Assembly (NCBI RefSeq): GCF_944321625.1
Contig: NZ_CALUMA010000047.1
Coordinates: 1 to 64,000 of the forward strand
DNA length: 64,000 bases
Reading direction: 5' to 3'
Origin: an uncultured Slackia sp.
GTDB lineage: Bacteria; Actinomycetota; Coriobacteriia; Coriobacteriales; Eggerthellaceae
The translations under genes were made by a program, and so were the position numbers. Of this stretch, positions 35,505 through 43,459 are shown one piece after another. Below the pieces are notes generated by a model. It did no database searches. It saw nothing but the letters and a program-made list of their open reading frames with translations, and was not told the DNA's origin. Every line of letters begins with the position of its first letter. The first letter of the stretch is position 1.

Positions 35505-35960
35505 CTAGGCCGTAGCCGCCGCAACAAGCGCTTCGCCGCGCTCGGTTGCGGAGGCGGCGACGATGGTGCGCGTGCCGTCGAGCGCCACGGCGAAGTCGAG
35601 CGTCAGGCACGCCTCGTCGGCCGCCTCGGGGAACTTGTCACCCCATTCCACCAGGCTTACGCCGTCGCCTTCGGTGATTCCCCAATAGTCGATATCGTCT
35701 AGCTGCGAGGCGTCTTCGAGGCGATAAAGATCGAAATGGTACAGCGGAAGGCGTCCGCCCTGGTATTCGCACACCAGGTTGAACGTGGGGCTTGTGGGAA
35801 CGTCAGGAGTGTGAAGACCGGAGGCGAACCCCTGCGTGAAGTGGGTCTTGCCCGCCCCAAGGTCGCCCACAAGCAGAATCACATCGCCCGGTTGCGCCGC
35901 TTGCGCCATGCGATGTGCCAGCTCCTGAGTATCTTCGACGCTGTGGCTCACAAATTGCAT
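35505..35960 (-). CDS. tsaE: tRNA threonylcarbamoyladenosine biosynthesis ATPase TsaE
   Basis: 151 residues. The P-loop is GDLGAGKT (32-39), preceded by the ELAHRMA helix and followed by the SPTFNLVCEYQGGRLPLYHFDLYRL pattern seen in short pieces (SPTFNLV, YHFDLYRL). LVEWGDKFPE is a family hallmark. It works with TsaB, TsaD and TsaC in t6A modification of ANN-decoding tRNAs; those genes are not in the window. AGGAGC lies before the start. Confidence 0.93.
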   Translation of the reverse strand: MQFVSHSVEDTQELAHRMAQAAQPGDVILLVGDLGAGKTHFTQGFASGLHTPDVPTSPTFNLVCEYQGGRLPLYHFDLYRLEDASQLDDIDYWGITEGDGVSLVEWGDKFPEAADEACLTLDFAVALDGTRTIVAASATERGEALVAAATA

Positions 35961-36001
35961 ACTCGTGCTCCTGACAACCTTGTGATGAGTATTGATAAAC
36001 T

Positions 36002-36040
36002 ATTAGAGAGTTAGTATGTAATAGATACTAACTCTCTAAT
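36002..36040. promoter_or_regulatory. Perfect 16-bp inverted repeat between formamidase and tsaE
   Basis: ATTAGAGAGTTAGTAT, a 7-nt loop, then its exact complement, in a very AT-rich intergenic stretch. It is 29 bases past the formamidase stop and about 40 upstream of tsaE. It may act as a terminator or operator, although no T run follows on the minus strand. Confidence 0.6.
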
Positions 36041-36068
36041 TCGTTGTTAGTTTACTATTAATGTCTAC

Positions 36069-36971
36069 TTACAGTTCGAATCCATAAGCCTCAAGCACCT
36101 TCTTGGGAACCATGAAGCGTACAGTCTTCTCGGGGTCGACCATCTGGCACACTTCCACGTTGCCGCACAGGCTGAACAGCATCACCAGGTCGGCAGGATC
36201 TTCGCCCGTGCGGTCGGCCACCAGGTCAACCATGCGATGCACGGCCCCATCGGCAGCCGCATCCAGCGATTCGGCGGAGTAGATGACGCCGAACTCCTCG
36301 AAGTTTTCGATGAGTGGCGTGTCGATAGAAAGCTCGGGCAGCGCCGTCAGCTTCACCGTCGCATGGCCTGCAGCCTCAGCACCGGAGACGCTCACCTCGC
36401 CATCGCCCATCACAGCATGCATATCGCCGCAGCCGAACAAGGCACCGTCGACCGCCACCGGGAAATACAGCGTGGCACCGGGAGCGACCTTGGTGTTGTC
36501 CATGTTGCCGCCGTGTGCGCCGGGCGTGCCGCAGTTCACAGGATCGCCCGCCGGGGCAACGCCGATGACGCCGATCATGGGGCGCAGGGGCAGCTGCACC
36601 TTGTCATCCCACGTCAGCATGCAGTTCTCGATGGAGCACACACGCTTGCTCCATCCGTCCAGGCGGTCGCCGTACACGCCCTCGTCCTTACCGGTGCAGC
36701 ATATGACCGTGCCGTCGAACGCAAGAGATTCGATCTCGACCTTGAGCGCGCCGCCTGCCTTGGCGCCTTCCACATAAATCGGGCCGGTAGCAGGATTGAT
36801 GGCGTCCCAATCGATGTTGTCGATCTCGTCATCCGGCATCTGAATCTGGTTGCCGAAGCAGTCCTTTGTACGGATGGTCACCGTTTCGCCGGACGGCACG
36901 GTAAGCGCCGGCTCAAGATCTTTGCTGAACGCGTAGAACACTTTCGAATCCGACAGGTACGGGAAATCCAT
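36069..36971 (-). CDS. Acetamidase/formamidase family protein
   Basis: 300 residues from ATG 36971, preceded by GGAGG with 6-nt spacing. It would hydrolyse formamide or short amides to ammonia and the acid. Family features include TVRTKDCFGNQI-like IRTKDCFGNQI, IGVIGVAPAGDPVNCGTPGAHGG (seen in pieces IGVIGVAPAG, PGAHGGNMD) and FGCGDMHAVMGDGE, the last near the metal site. The enzyme would be cytoplasmic and release ammonia, fitting the nitrogen genes elsewhere in the window, but the substrate is not certain. Confidence 0.88.
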   Translation of the reverse strand: MDFPYLSDSKVFYAFSKDLEPALTVPSGETVTIRTKDCFGNQIQMPDDEIDNIDWDAINPATGPIYVEGAKAGGALKVEIESLAFDGTVICCTGKDEGVYGDRLDGWSKRVCSIENCMLTWDDKVQLPLRPMIGVIGVAPAGDPVNCGTPGAHGGNMDNTKVAPGATLYFPVAVDGALFGCGDMHAVMGDGEVSVSGAEAAGHATVKLTALPELSIDTPLIENFEEFGVIYSAESLDAAADGAVHRMVDLVADRTGEDPADLVMLFSLCGNVEVCQMVDPEKTVRFMVPKKVLEAYGFEL

Positions 36972-37068
36972 GGGCGCCTCCAATCGATTGGGGATGATTG
37001 GCACCATGATACCGCGCCCACCGCCTGTACGCGACCGAACCGCGGCAATTCCACTCCCCAAAATGCAA

Positions 37069-37357
37069 CGATGCCGCCCCGAAGGACGGCATCGGCACAG
37101 AGCAAAATTATATCAACATTGGGTGCATGCAAAAACAGCGAGCGGCGGCCCGGTGCCCCAGATAGCCCCGCCGCAGCACCAGCAAACATGCCTGTGGCAT
37201 GTTTGGTCCCTCTCTATGCGACCGAGAGGGAGCGCGATGCATAGCATCGCGGTACGCGCCGAGTGCTGTACAAGGGGCTAGATGGGATGCCCGGCCGCCG
37301 CACAGCGTCGTAGCGACTCATCGAGTAATTACGCTGGCTGGTAAGCCAGCGTAATTA
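37069..37357 (-). other. Gap between aldolase and formamidase filled with consecutive stem-loops
   Basis: Five separate perfect stems occur in 290 bases: 37069-37094 (CGATGCCG/CGGCATCG), 37142-37174 (GCGGCGG/CCGCCGC), 37184-37204 (AAACATGCC/GGCATGTTT), 37208-37230 (CCCTCTC/GAGAGGG) and 37233-37251 (CGCGATGC/GCATCGCG). A sixth, 37326-37357 (TAATTACGCTGGCT and complement, GGTA loop), includes the aldolase stop codon. The outer ones look like terminators. The rest could be a structured RNA. Confidence 0.6.
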
Positions 37358-38293
37358 AATAGCGAAATCCTCTTCGCCGTTGAACACCTTGAGGGCGTCT
37401 TCCACGGAGTAGTCGGCCAGGGTGATGGCGCTGATGGCCTTGGTCAGGCGCACGGCCTCATCCAGGCTGCGCTGATGGATGTTGCGGCCAGTGGCGTTGC
37501 CGCATGCGCCGCCCACGTGAATCTGGTCGTGCAGCTGCGTGAGGAACGTCTGAGCGTCCACGGTGGAACCACCCGCGCACACCAGGCCGGTGCGACCGGC
37601 GGCCTTGGAGGCAATCGACAGGTTCTCGGCGGAGGTGGAATCCGCGCAAGCTTTGGGCGGGTTCACCTTCACGAAGTCGGCGCCCAGGCACAGAGCCACG
37701 CCGGCGGCGCCCGCGATCAGCTCGGGGGCCTTCTCGTCGGTGACAGCCTTGCCGCGGGGGTAAATCCACAGCACGACAATCAAGCCGTTCTCGTGGGCTT
37801 CGGCGATGAGCTGGCCGGCCTCGGACACCATGGCCGCCTCGTACTCGCTGCCCAGATAGATGGTGTAGCCCAGACCCACCACGTTCACGCCGTTCTCGCG
37901 CATGGCGAGCACGGCCTCGAGGTCATGCAGCTGCGGGCTGTAGGGGTCGCTCTGGGCGGTTTTGACCAGGTTGGTCTTGGAGTTCATCTTGACCAGATAG
38001 TTGATTTCAGGGTAATCGGCGGCATAGCGCGCGATAAGGCCGCGCTGGCCGGCGAGCACGCCGCACACGCCCTGGGAGCCAATCTGGAACAGATGCTCGG
38101 GATTGAGGTCGGCGATGTCAATGCCCTCGCCGTAGAAGTCGCCGTTCATGTGCTCGATCTTCTGGTCGCAAGCGAAGAGCATCAGGCGACCGGTGCCGCG
38201 CGTGGCGGCCATGTAGTTGTCGATGTACGTTTCGCGGGCGTCTGCCGCGACGTCGACGGGCACCTTCACCTGATCACGGGTGATCTTGGGCAT
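37355..38293 (-). CDS. Class I fructose-bisphosphate aldolase (DeoC/FbaB/LacD superfamily)
   Basis: 312 residues; GGAGGAAAGCC precedes the ATG at 38293. It would cleave fructose-1,6-bisphosphate by a Schiff-base mechanism: the lysine is in ADFVKVNPP (Lys209), and CDQKIEH (42-48) and CAGGSTVDA (phosphate-binding) match archaeal-type class I aldolases. No zinc site is seen, which rules out class II. It is glycolytic, like the enolase in this window. The stop codon lies inside a hairpin that probably ends the transcript. Confidence 0.88.
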   Translation of the reverse strand: MPKITRDQVKVPVDVAADARETYIDNYMAATRGTGRLMLFACDQKIEHMNGDFYGEGIDIADLNPEHLFQIGSQGVCGVLAGQRGLIARYAADYPEINYLVKMNSKTNLVKTAQSDPYSPQLHDLEAVLAMRENGVNVVGLGYTIYLGSEYEAAMVSEAGQLIAEAHENGLIVVLWIYPRGKAVTDEKAPELIAGAAGVALCLGADFVKVNPPKACADSTSAENLSIASKAAGRTGLVCAGGSTVDAQTFLTQLHDQIHVGGACGNATGRNIHQRSLDEAVRLTKAISAITLADYSVEDALKVFNGEEDFAI

Positions 38294-38464
38294 GGCTTTC
38301 CTCCTAAGAGACGATTAACTCTGGCACGCTTCGCGAAGGACTGCCCCGCGCGCTGCGTGCACGCATGCTGCGTGCCCATGAGAACACGCACGCAGTAAGT
38401 GTAACGCCAATAAAGCGAGCAACAAGTCGCGCATAGAAAAATGGCTAAGAACATCAGGCGTAAG

Positions 38465-38500
38465 GCTGGGCGCTGGGCGCTGGGCGCTGGGCGCTGGGCG
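38465..38500. repeat. 7-bp perfect tandem repeat (GGCGCTG, five copies)
   Basis: Five consecutive GGCGCTG units in the non-coding region upstream of the aldolase gene. It could vary in copy number between strains. Confidence 0.85.
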
Positions 38501-38569
38501 CTGAATTATCTTGCAGCCACGCTGCCGCCAAAGGACAATCACGCCTTCTCCATATGATGAAAATTCACC

Positions 38570-38689
38570 TCGTCAAATCCTTGCCGAAACCTTGCGCAAT
38601 CCCAATCAAACACTGCTGCAACCTTGCGGGATTCTTGCGGAACTCTTACCGCATTCTTGCCGGATTCTGGCCAATTCCTCGCCGAAACC
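38570..38689 (+). repeat. Degenerate 11-nt tandem array upstream of nuclease-like gene 2
   Basis: Eleven consecutive units, ten of 11 nt and one of 10 nt: TCGTCAAATCC, TTGCCGAAACC, TTGCGCAATCC, CAATCAAACAC, TGCTGCAACC, TTGCGGGATTC, TTGCGGAACTC, TTACCGCATTC, TTGCCGGATTC, TGGCCAATTCC, TCGCCGAAACC. A C run follows. The period is not a multiple of three. The consensus resembles the array upstream of the paralogous gene (15080-15165) in the same gene-relative orientation. The rest of 38294-38933 has no gene. Confidence 0.7.
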
Positions 38690-38933
38690 ACCCCCCCCCA
38701 CCAACCATGCGAAACGCCCACGAAGCGCATTCGCCCTCATGAAACGCACATCGGATTAGGAGACAACCCAGAACATCCACCATACACCGCTCTAAAGCCG
38801 TTTTTTGCCCGACAATCCACACAGGATTCCACTCACGATCCGCACGACATTTCGAGCAATATTCCACATTTCCCCAGATAGCAGACATATTTTATTCTCA
38901 GAATCGCAGCGAAATCTGTGATAGGATGCCGCC

Positions 38934-39962
38934 ATGTATCCACCGCTTTGCAACATATCAGCCGTCAAATTCTGGACCGCCTACGGCGCCCCCGACATGC
39001 CCACTGCATACCCAATCCCAACGCCCACGCATTTCGATCCGCCCGACAGCGAACTCATGCAACGGCTGCAATCGATTCCCGCCCTGCAGCTCGGGGAGCC
39101 GCTTCATTTTCTCTGCCGCGATTTAAAACAGCGCCGACATGCAGCAAACGTGATTTGCCATGCGCGTGAAGTCCTGCCTCCGAGACATTCCGTTTTCTCA
39201 TTTGGAAACGAATTATCCGTCGTCTCCCCTGAACTGAGCTTTTTGGAAATGGGGGCCGTCTATCCCGTTGAACGCCTTTCCCAATACGGCACTATGCTCT
39301 GTGGCAAATACGGAATTAAAACTGCAACTCAAGATGCCTCGTCGGTCAAGTCGACACGTTTCGACACCGACCTCTTCAAACGCACTCCCGTTACATCACG
39401 GGAGCTAGTCGAAAGCTACCTTGCCTCGTGCCACTCACTCCACGGAAGAACAATCGCACGCCGCGCGTTCCCCTACGTGTTCGACAGGAGCCGGTCACCC
39501 ATGGAAACGGCAACCGTCCTTTTGCTTTCGATGCCTTACCATTATGGCGGGCGAAACCTTCCTCAGCCGCAGCTGAATATCCCTGTTGCAATCAAGCAGC
39601 CCATGCAGGTTCGAAATTGGAATGGGTCGATTTCCGCGCTCGATGCTTTTGAATGCGATTTAGTGTGGCACTCAAAACGCGGCATTGTTGTGGTCGAATA
39701 CCAGGGCGAACTTGGTCATTCAGGTGAATCAAACATACATCGCGATGCCAGAAAACATAATGCGCTAGAAAACTCAGGCAGCAAAGTTCGAGCCTTAACC
39801 AAAGAAGCGCTCTTGGATTATGAGCTATTCACCGGGTTCGCGAACGACCTGGCCAAATTGCTTCGATGCTATCGGAAATCAAAACTATCCGACATAGACA
39901 AGCGGCAAAAGGCTCTACATCGATTACTTCTGGGTAAATACCTGACCATGCGGGTCTTTTAG
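38934..39962 (+). CDS. Orphan PD-(D/E)xK-nuclease-like protein, copy 2
   Basis: 342 residues, paralogue of 13901-14986. Shared blocks in order: VVSPELSFLEMG (96-107), YGTMLCGKYG, DRSRSPMETA (184-193), MPYHYGGRNLPQPQLNIP (200-217), FECDLVW (239-245) and VVVEYQGELGH (252-262), then HRDARKHNALENSGSKV. Asp242 and Glu255 with Gln257 give a D-x12-E-x-Q pattern compatible with a Vsr/DUF559-type restriction fold. AGGATG lies before the ATG. It is AT-richer than neighbouring housekeeping genes. An 11-nt array lies upstream and a cluster of TATTGAAC repeats downstream. The biological role is unknown. Confidence 0.65.
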   Translation: MYPPLCNISAVKFWTAYGAPDMPTAYPIPTPTHFDPPDSELMQRLQSIPALQLGEPLHFLCRDLKQRRHAANVICHAREVLPPRHSVFSFGNELSVVSPELSFLEMGAVYPVERLSQYGTMLCGKYGIKTATQDASSVKSTRFDTDLFKRTPVTSRELVESYLASCHSLHGRTIARRAFPYVFDRSRSPMETATVLLLSMPYHYGGRNLPQPQLNIPVAIKQPMQVRNWNGSISALDAFECDLVWHSKRGIVVVEYQGELGHSGESNIHRDARKHNALENSGSKVRALTKEALLDYELFTGFANDLAKLLRCYRKSKLSDIDKRQKALHRLLLGKYLTMRVF

Positions 39963-40085
39963 AAATCGAACCCAACCTCTCGGGCAGACGGAATTCGACC
40001 GCCACGCCATGGTTTAACTACCATACTCAAGGCGAGAACCGAAAAACGTTTTTTACTCTCTTATGCCTCCGAATCAGGATGAGGT

Positions 40086-40365
40086 GAAGAGTTCAACACT
40101 CAAGCCAGATGCAGCTCATTGTCGAATGACGCAAGTATTGAACTCTTGAAGACGCGTTACGGGGAGCATTTCGTTATCCCCCGAATCACGACCAGGCATT
40201 ATGACATCAAAGAAAAGCCGTAAGAGCACATACATTGAGAATCAGAGTTCAATACTTGCGTCATTCGATAATCGACTGCACTTGAAGCAAGTATTGAACT
40301 CTGATCTGCATTTAGGTTGAGTATTGAACTCGTAGTTGCGTTTTGAATTTAGCATTGAACCGACA
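40086..40365. repeat. Cluster of TATTGAACTC repeats with a 25-nt perfect inverted pair
   Basis: 40122-40146 and 40244-40268 are exact inverted 25-mers around a 97-nt spacer. The core AGTATTGAACTC recurs in direct orientation at about 40288 and 40320, degenerately in inverted orientation at about 40089 and in direct orientation at about 40351. There is no gene in the whole gap 39963-40444. Confidence 0.75.
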
Positions 40366-40444
40366 CTCAAGCAAAGTCAATAGAAGAGCAGGCAACCGCG
40401 ATAGCCACAGACCGCCAACCGCACGCGCGCCCGACGCCATAGCC

Positions 40445-41266
40445 TTACGCGTAGGGAATCTCGGGGAAAGAGGGTTCGAGGGCTCGCTTGAATGCATAGG
40501 ACGCGACGCGCTTGGTCACGCGCTCGACCTCGGCAGCATCGTAGCCGGCGGCGACGAGCGCGGCGGCGTCCATGCCACGTTCGACATGGTCAATCAGCAA
40601 ACGATCCAGCTCATCGTATGACCCCAACGTTGCCTCGTCGGTCTGACCGGGAGCGAGTTCGGCACTCGGCGGCTTGACCAGCACATGCTGCGGAATAGGC
40701 GGAAGGTCACCCTTGGCGCACGCCGCGAGGTTCACCCAGCGCGACACGGCGAATACGTCGGTCTTGTACAGGCCGCCGATGGGAGCGTATGCGCCGGCCG
40801 TATCGCCATAGAGCGTGGAATAGCCCATCATGGCCTCGCTTTTGTTGCCCGTGTTTACCATCATCCAGCCGTGCGCGTTGGAAAGCGCCATGAGGACCAC
40901 CATGCGGCAGCGCGCCTGCGTATTCTCGGCGGCCAGCCCGGTGAACGACGCGCAATCGGCGGCACAATGGGGACCGAGCACATGGGCGAACGCCTCATAG
41001 GGCTCCACGATAGAGATGCGTTCCACATGCAGGCCCAGATTGCGGCCGAGCTCCTGCGCATCCACAAGCGAATGCTCGCTGGAATACGGGCCGGGCAGCA
41101 TGTAGCCATGCACGTGGTCGGCGCCGAACGCGTCAACGCACATGTAGGCAACAAGGCTCGAGTCGATTCCGCCAGAAAGCCCCAGCACCACATCGGTCGC
41201 GCCGGTGCCCGCCGCGAATTCACGCAGTCCATTCACGCATGTATGGTATTGCTCTTCAGGGGTCAT
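40445..41266 (-). CDS. nadE: Ammonia-dependent NAD(+) synthetase
   Basis: 273 residues, the short ammonia-using form without a glutaminase domain. The PP-loop is GLSGGIDSSLVA (29-40). NTGNKSEAMMGYSTLYGD is the NaAD-binding signature. It completes NAD synthesis in the cytoplasm. GGAGG precedes the ATG. It begins 4 bases after the hypB stop, so hypA-hypB-nadE form one transcript. Confidence 0.94.
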   Translation of the reverse strand: MTPEEQYHTCVNGLREFAAGTGATDVVLGLSGGIDSSLVAYMCVDAFGADHVHGYMLPGPYSSEHSLVDAQELGRNLGLHVERISIVEPYEAFAHVLGPHCAADCASFTGLAAENTQARCRMVVLMALSNAHGWMMVNTGNKSEAMMGYSTLYGDTAGAYAPIGGLYKTDVFAVSRWVNLAACAKGDLPPIPQHVLVKPPSAELAPGQTDEATLGSYDELDRLLIDHVERGMDAAALVAAGYDAAEVERVTKRVASYAFKRALEPSFPEIPYA

Positions 41267-41269
41267 GCC

Positions 41270-41929
41270 CTACGCCTCCTGCATGGCGCGAATCTTGGCA
41301 CGCAGCCATTCGGCCCAAGCCTCAACGCCCTCGCCCTTGGTGGCGGCAATCGGGAAGATGGGCGCCTGCGGATTCAGCTGCGTCACGGCATCGCGGAACG
41401 CCTGCTCGTTGAAGTTGAACACGCTCATGGTGTCAACCTTGTTCAAAATGATGGCCTCGGCCACCTGGAACACGCCAGGATACTTGAGCGGCTTATCGTC
41501 GCCTTCGGGCACCGACAGAATCATAACCTTAGCGCCCTCGCCCAGGTCAAAGTCGGTGGGGCACACCAGGTTGCCCACGTTCTCCACGATAATAAGGTCG
41601 AGGTTGTCCAAATCAAGCGCATTCACGGCGCGGCGAATCATGTCGCTTTCCAAGTGGCACGCGCCACCGGTGTTAATCTGAACCGCAGCGATGCCCTGTG
41701 CGCTGATGCGCTCGGCGTCAACGTTGCTGGCGATATCGCCCTCGATGACAGCGATATTGAATTCGTCGCGCAGCGCCTCGATGGTGGCGAGGATAGTGGA
41801 CGTCTTGCCGCTGCCGGGGCTTGCCAGGAGGTCCAGCACGAACACGCGCTTCTCCTTGAACAGGTCGCGATTCTCGCTGGCGATGCGGTCGTTCTTGTCA
41901 AGAATAGGCTGATGCAGATCTATCTTCAT
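41270..41929 (-). CDS. hypB: Hydrogenase nickel-incorporation GTPase HypB
   Basis: 219 residues. The P-loop is ASPGSGKTS (36-44), with GDIASNVDAERI and the guanine-specificity NKVD near 163. It delivers nickel to hydrogenase (or other nickel enzymes) together with HypA. The histidine-rich nickel-storage N-terminus found in some HypB proteins is missing. Its ATG overlaps the hypA stop (ATGA). No hydrogenase structural gene is in the window. Confidence 0.93.
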   Translation of the reverse strand: MKIDLHQPILDKNDRIASENRDLFKEKRVFVLDLLASPGSGKTSTILATIEALRDEFNIAVIEGDIASNVDAERISAQGIAAVQINTGGACHLESDMIRRAVNALDLDNLDLIIVENVGNLVCPTDFDLGEGAKVMILSVPEGDDKPLKYPGVFQVAEAIILNKVDTMSVFNFNEQAFRDAVTQLNPQAPIFPIAATKGEGVEAWAEWLRAKIRAMQEA

Positions 41930-42306
41930 GACGACTTCCTTTCGGTTTCTTCTTCCTCGTCGGGAATATCCACCTCGATGCTGTCGATGCGCAATTCCTT
42001 ACCCTGCAGAAGTTCGGCGAATCCCCCGCATTCAGGGCAAATCACATGATAGCGGTCATGGTCGAACACGAGGCCGCACTCGGTGCAGCGGCTCTTCGGA
42101 TGCACCATGGTGATATCGAGCTGCGCGCCCTCGAACAGGGGATCCTGCTCGCACAGCGCCTCGAAGGCGAACTGAAGCGCGTCTTCGATCGCCTCGGTCA
42201 TCACGCCCACGGAGAGCGACACCTTGAGCACCTTGTCAGCGCCCGCGTTACGCGCAGCCGCGCCCACGCTCTCGACGACGCCGGTCATAATTCCAAGTTC
42301 GTGCAT
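41926..42306 (-). CDS. hypA: Hydrogenase nickel-incorporation protein HypA
   Basis: 126 residues from ATG 42306, with GGAGG upstream. The N-terminal MHE carries the nickel-binding His2. The zinc site is Cys74, Cys77, Cys90 and Cys93 (CTECGLVF...CPECGG). The reading frame stays open upstream, and an in-frame ATG at 42465 would add 53 residues with eight cysteines; see findings. The C-terminus is acidic (DIPDEEEETERKSS). Confidence 0.92.
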   Translation of the reverse strand: MHELGIMTGVVESVGAAARNAGADKVLKVSLSVGVMTEAIEDALQFAFEALCEQDPLFEGAQLDITMVHPKSRCTECGLVFDHDRYHVICPECGGFAELLQGKELRIDSIEVDIPDEEEETERKSS

Positions 42307-42536
42307 GGGGCGCATTCCTCCTTTGTTGCTCAATCGCGTATTACACGACGAACATTCGATGCAGCCAACAGCGGCCTCCAACAACACGCTCTTGCTGCAG
42401 GACAAACACCTGGCTTCATTCGCCGTAGTTGCACACGACTTACGGCAAATGTAACACTTTCGCATGGTATAACAGAATCGCGGACGCAAAACCCACCTAT
42501 CCCCTATTCGGCCCGAAAACTCCGCAGAGAACCAAA

Positions 42537-42564
42537 AAGGCGCCCGACTTGTGTCGGACGCCTT
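42537..42564 (-). terminator. Terminator of the tat operon
   Basis: AAGGCGCCCGAC and GTCGGACGCCTT pair with one mismatch around TTGT; TTTTT follows on the minus strand. It lies 41 bases past the tatC stop. Confidence 0.88.
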
Positions 42565-42604
42565 GCGCAATTAATGGGTTTCGGCAGACAAACGGCCGCT
42601 ATGA

Positions 42605-43459
42605 CTAGTCTTCGTCGCTATCGAGGCGCTTCTTGATCTTGTCCTTCGTGGCGGCCCATTCTTCCTGCCATTCGGCCTCTTCGCGCGCCTCGCGCTCGGC
42701 CTCTTCCTTCTGCTGCTTCACGCGCTTGCCCAGCACCAGACGAGCAATCAAGAGGCTGGCCTCATACAGCACCACCATAGCAGCGAACATCAACAGCATG
42801 GTGATCGGCGAAGCGTCCAGCGTGACCATAGCGGAAATGACCATGAGCACGATGTACACGGTGCGCCAGGATTCGCGCAGCTTGGCGTACGGAATGATCT
42901 CGAAGATGACCAGATAGAACACGATCAGCGGCAGCTCGAACGCAAAGCCGAAGGCGATCTCGAAGTTGATGAATACGTCGATCCACGCCTTGGCGTCGGG
43001 GAACACCTGGGCAAAGCCAGCGCCCTGCTCGGTGAGCCACTGAACCGCAGGGTTCAGGATGAACAGGTAGCAGAACACGGTGCCCGCAATGAACAGCGTC
43101 ACGCCCGCGGCAAACGTGGGGATGAACCACTTGCGCTCGTTGGGCTTAAGGGCGGGCAGGAAAAATGCCAGAACCTGCCACAAAATGATGGGAGCAGTGG
43201 CAACAACGGCCGACCACAGCGCCACCTTGAAGCGCACCGTGAAGAAGCCGAACACGTCGAAGATGTTCAGCGCGATGAGGCCCGCGTCATCGTGGGGCAG
43301 GTACTCCGCCGCAGGCTGCAGCAAGAACTGGATGATAGTAGGCGTAGCGGGATAGAAAACACACATGGCGATGAACAGCGCCGCCACGATGCGCACCAAG
43401 CGCATACGGAGTTCGCCCAGATGGTCGAACAAAGGCATACGTGCCGGACCGATAGGCAT
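42605..43459 (-). CDS. tatC: Sec-independent protein translocase TatC
   Basis: 284 residues, six predicted transmembrane helices. The N-terminal cytoplasmic signature is FDHLGELRMRLVRI, and the conserved periplasmic FEIAFGFAFELPL segment is present. TatC recognises the twin-arginine signals seen on several proteins in this window. The ATG overlaps the tatB stop (TAATG). The C-terminal 45 residues are a charged tail. Confidence 0.94.
   Translation of the reverse strand: MPIGPARMPLFDHLGELRMRLVRIVAALFIAMCVFYPATPTIIQFLLQPAAEYLPHDDAGLIALNIFDVFGFFTVRFKVALWSAVVATAPIILWQVLAFFLPALKPNERKWFIPTFAAGVTLFIAGTVFCYLFILNPAVQWLTEQGAGFAQVFPDAKAWIDVFINFEIAFGFAFELPLIVFYLVIFEIIPYAKLRESWRTVYIVLMVISAMVTLDASPITMLLMFAAMVVLYEASLLIARLVLGKRVKQQKEEAEREAREEAEWQEEWAATKDKIKKRLDSDED

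Noticed and set aside
38570-38689. Possible CRISPR array
   Set aside because: Units are 11 nt, degenerate and without spacers of constant length; no cas genes are present.
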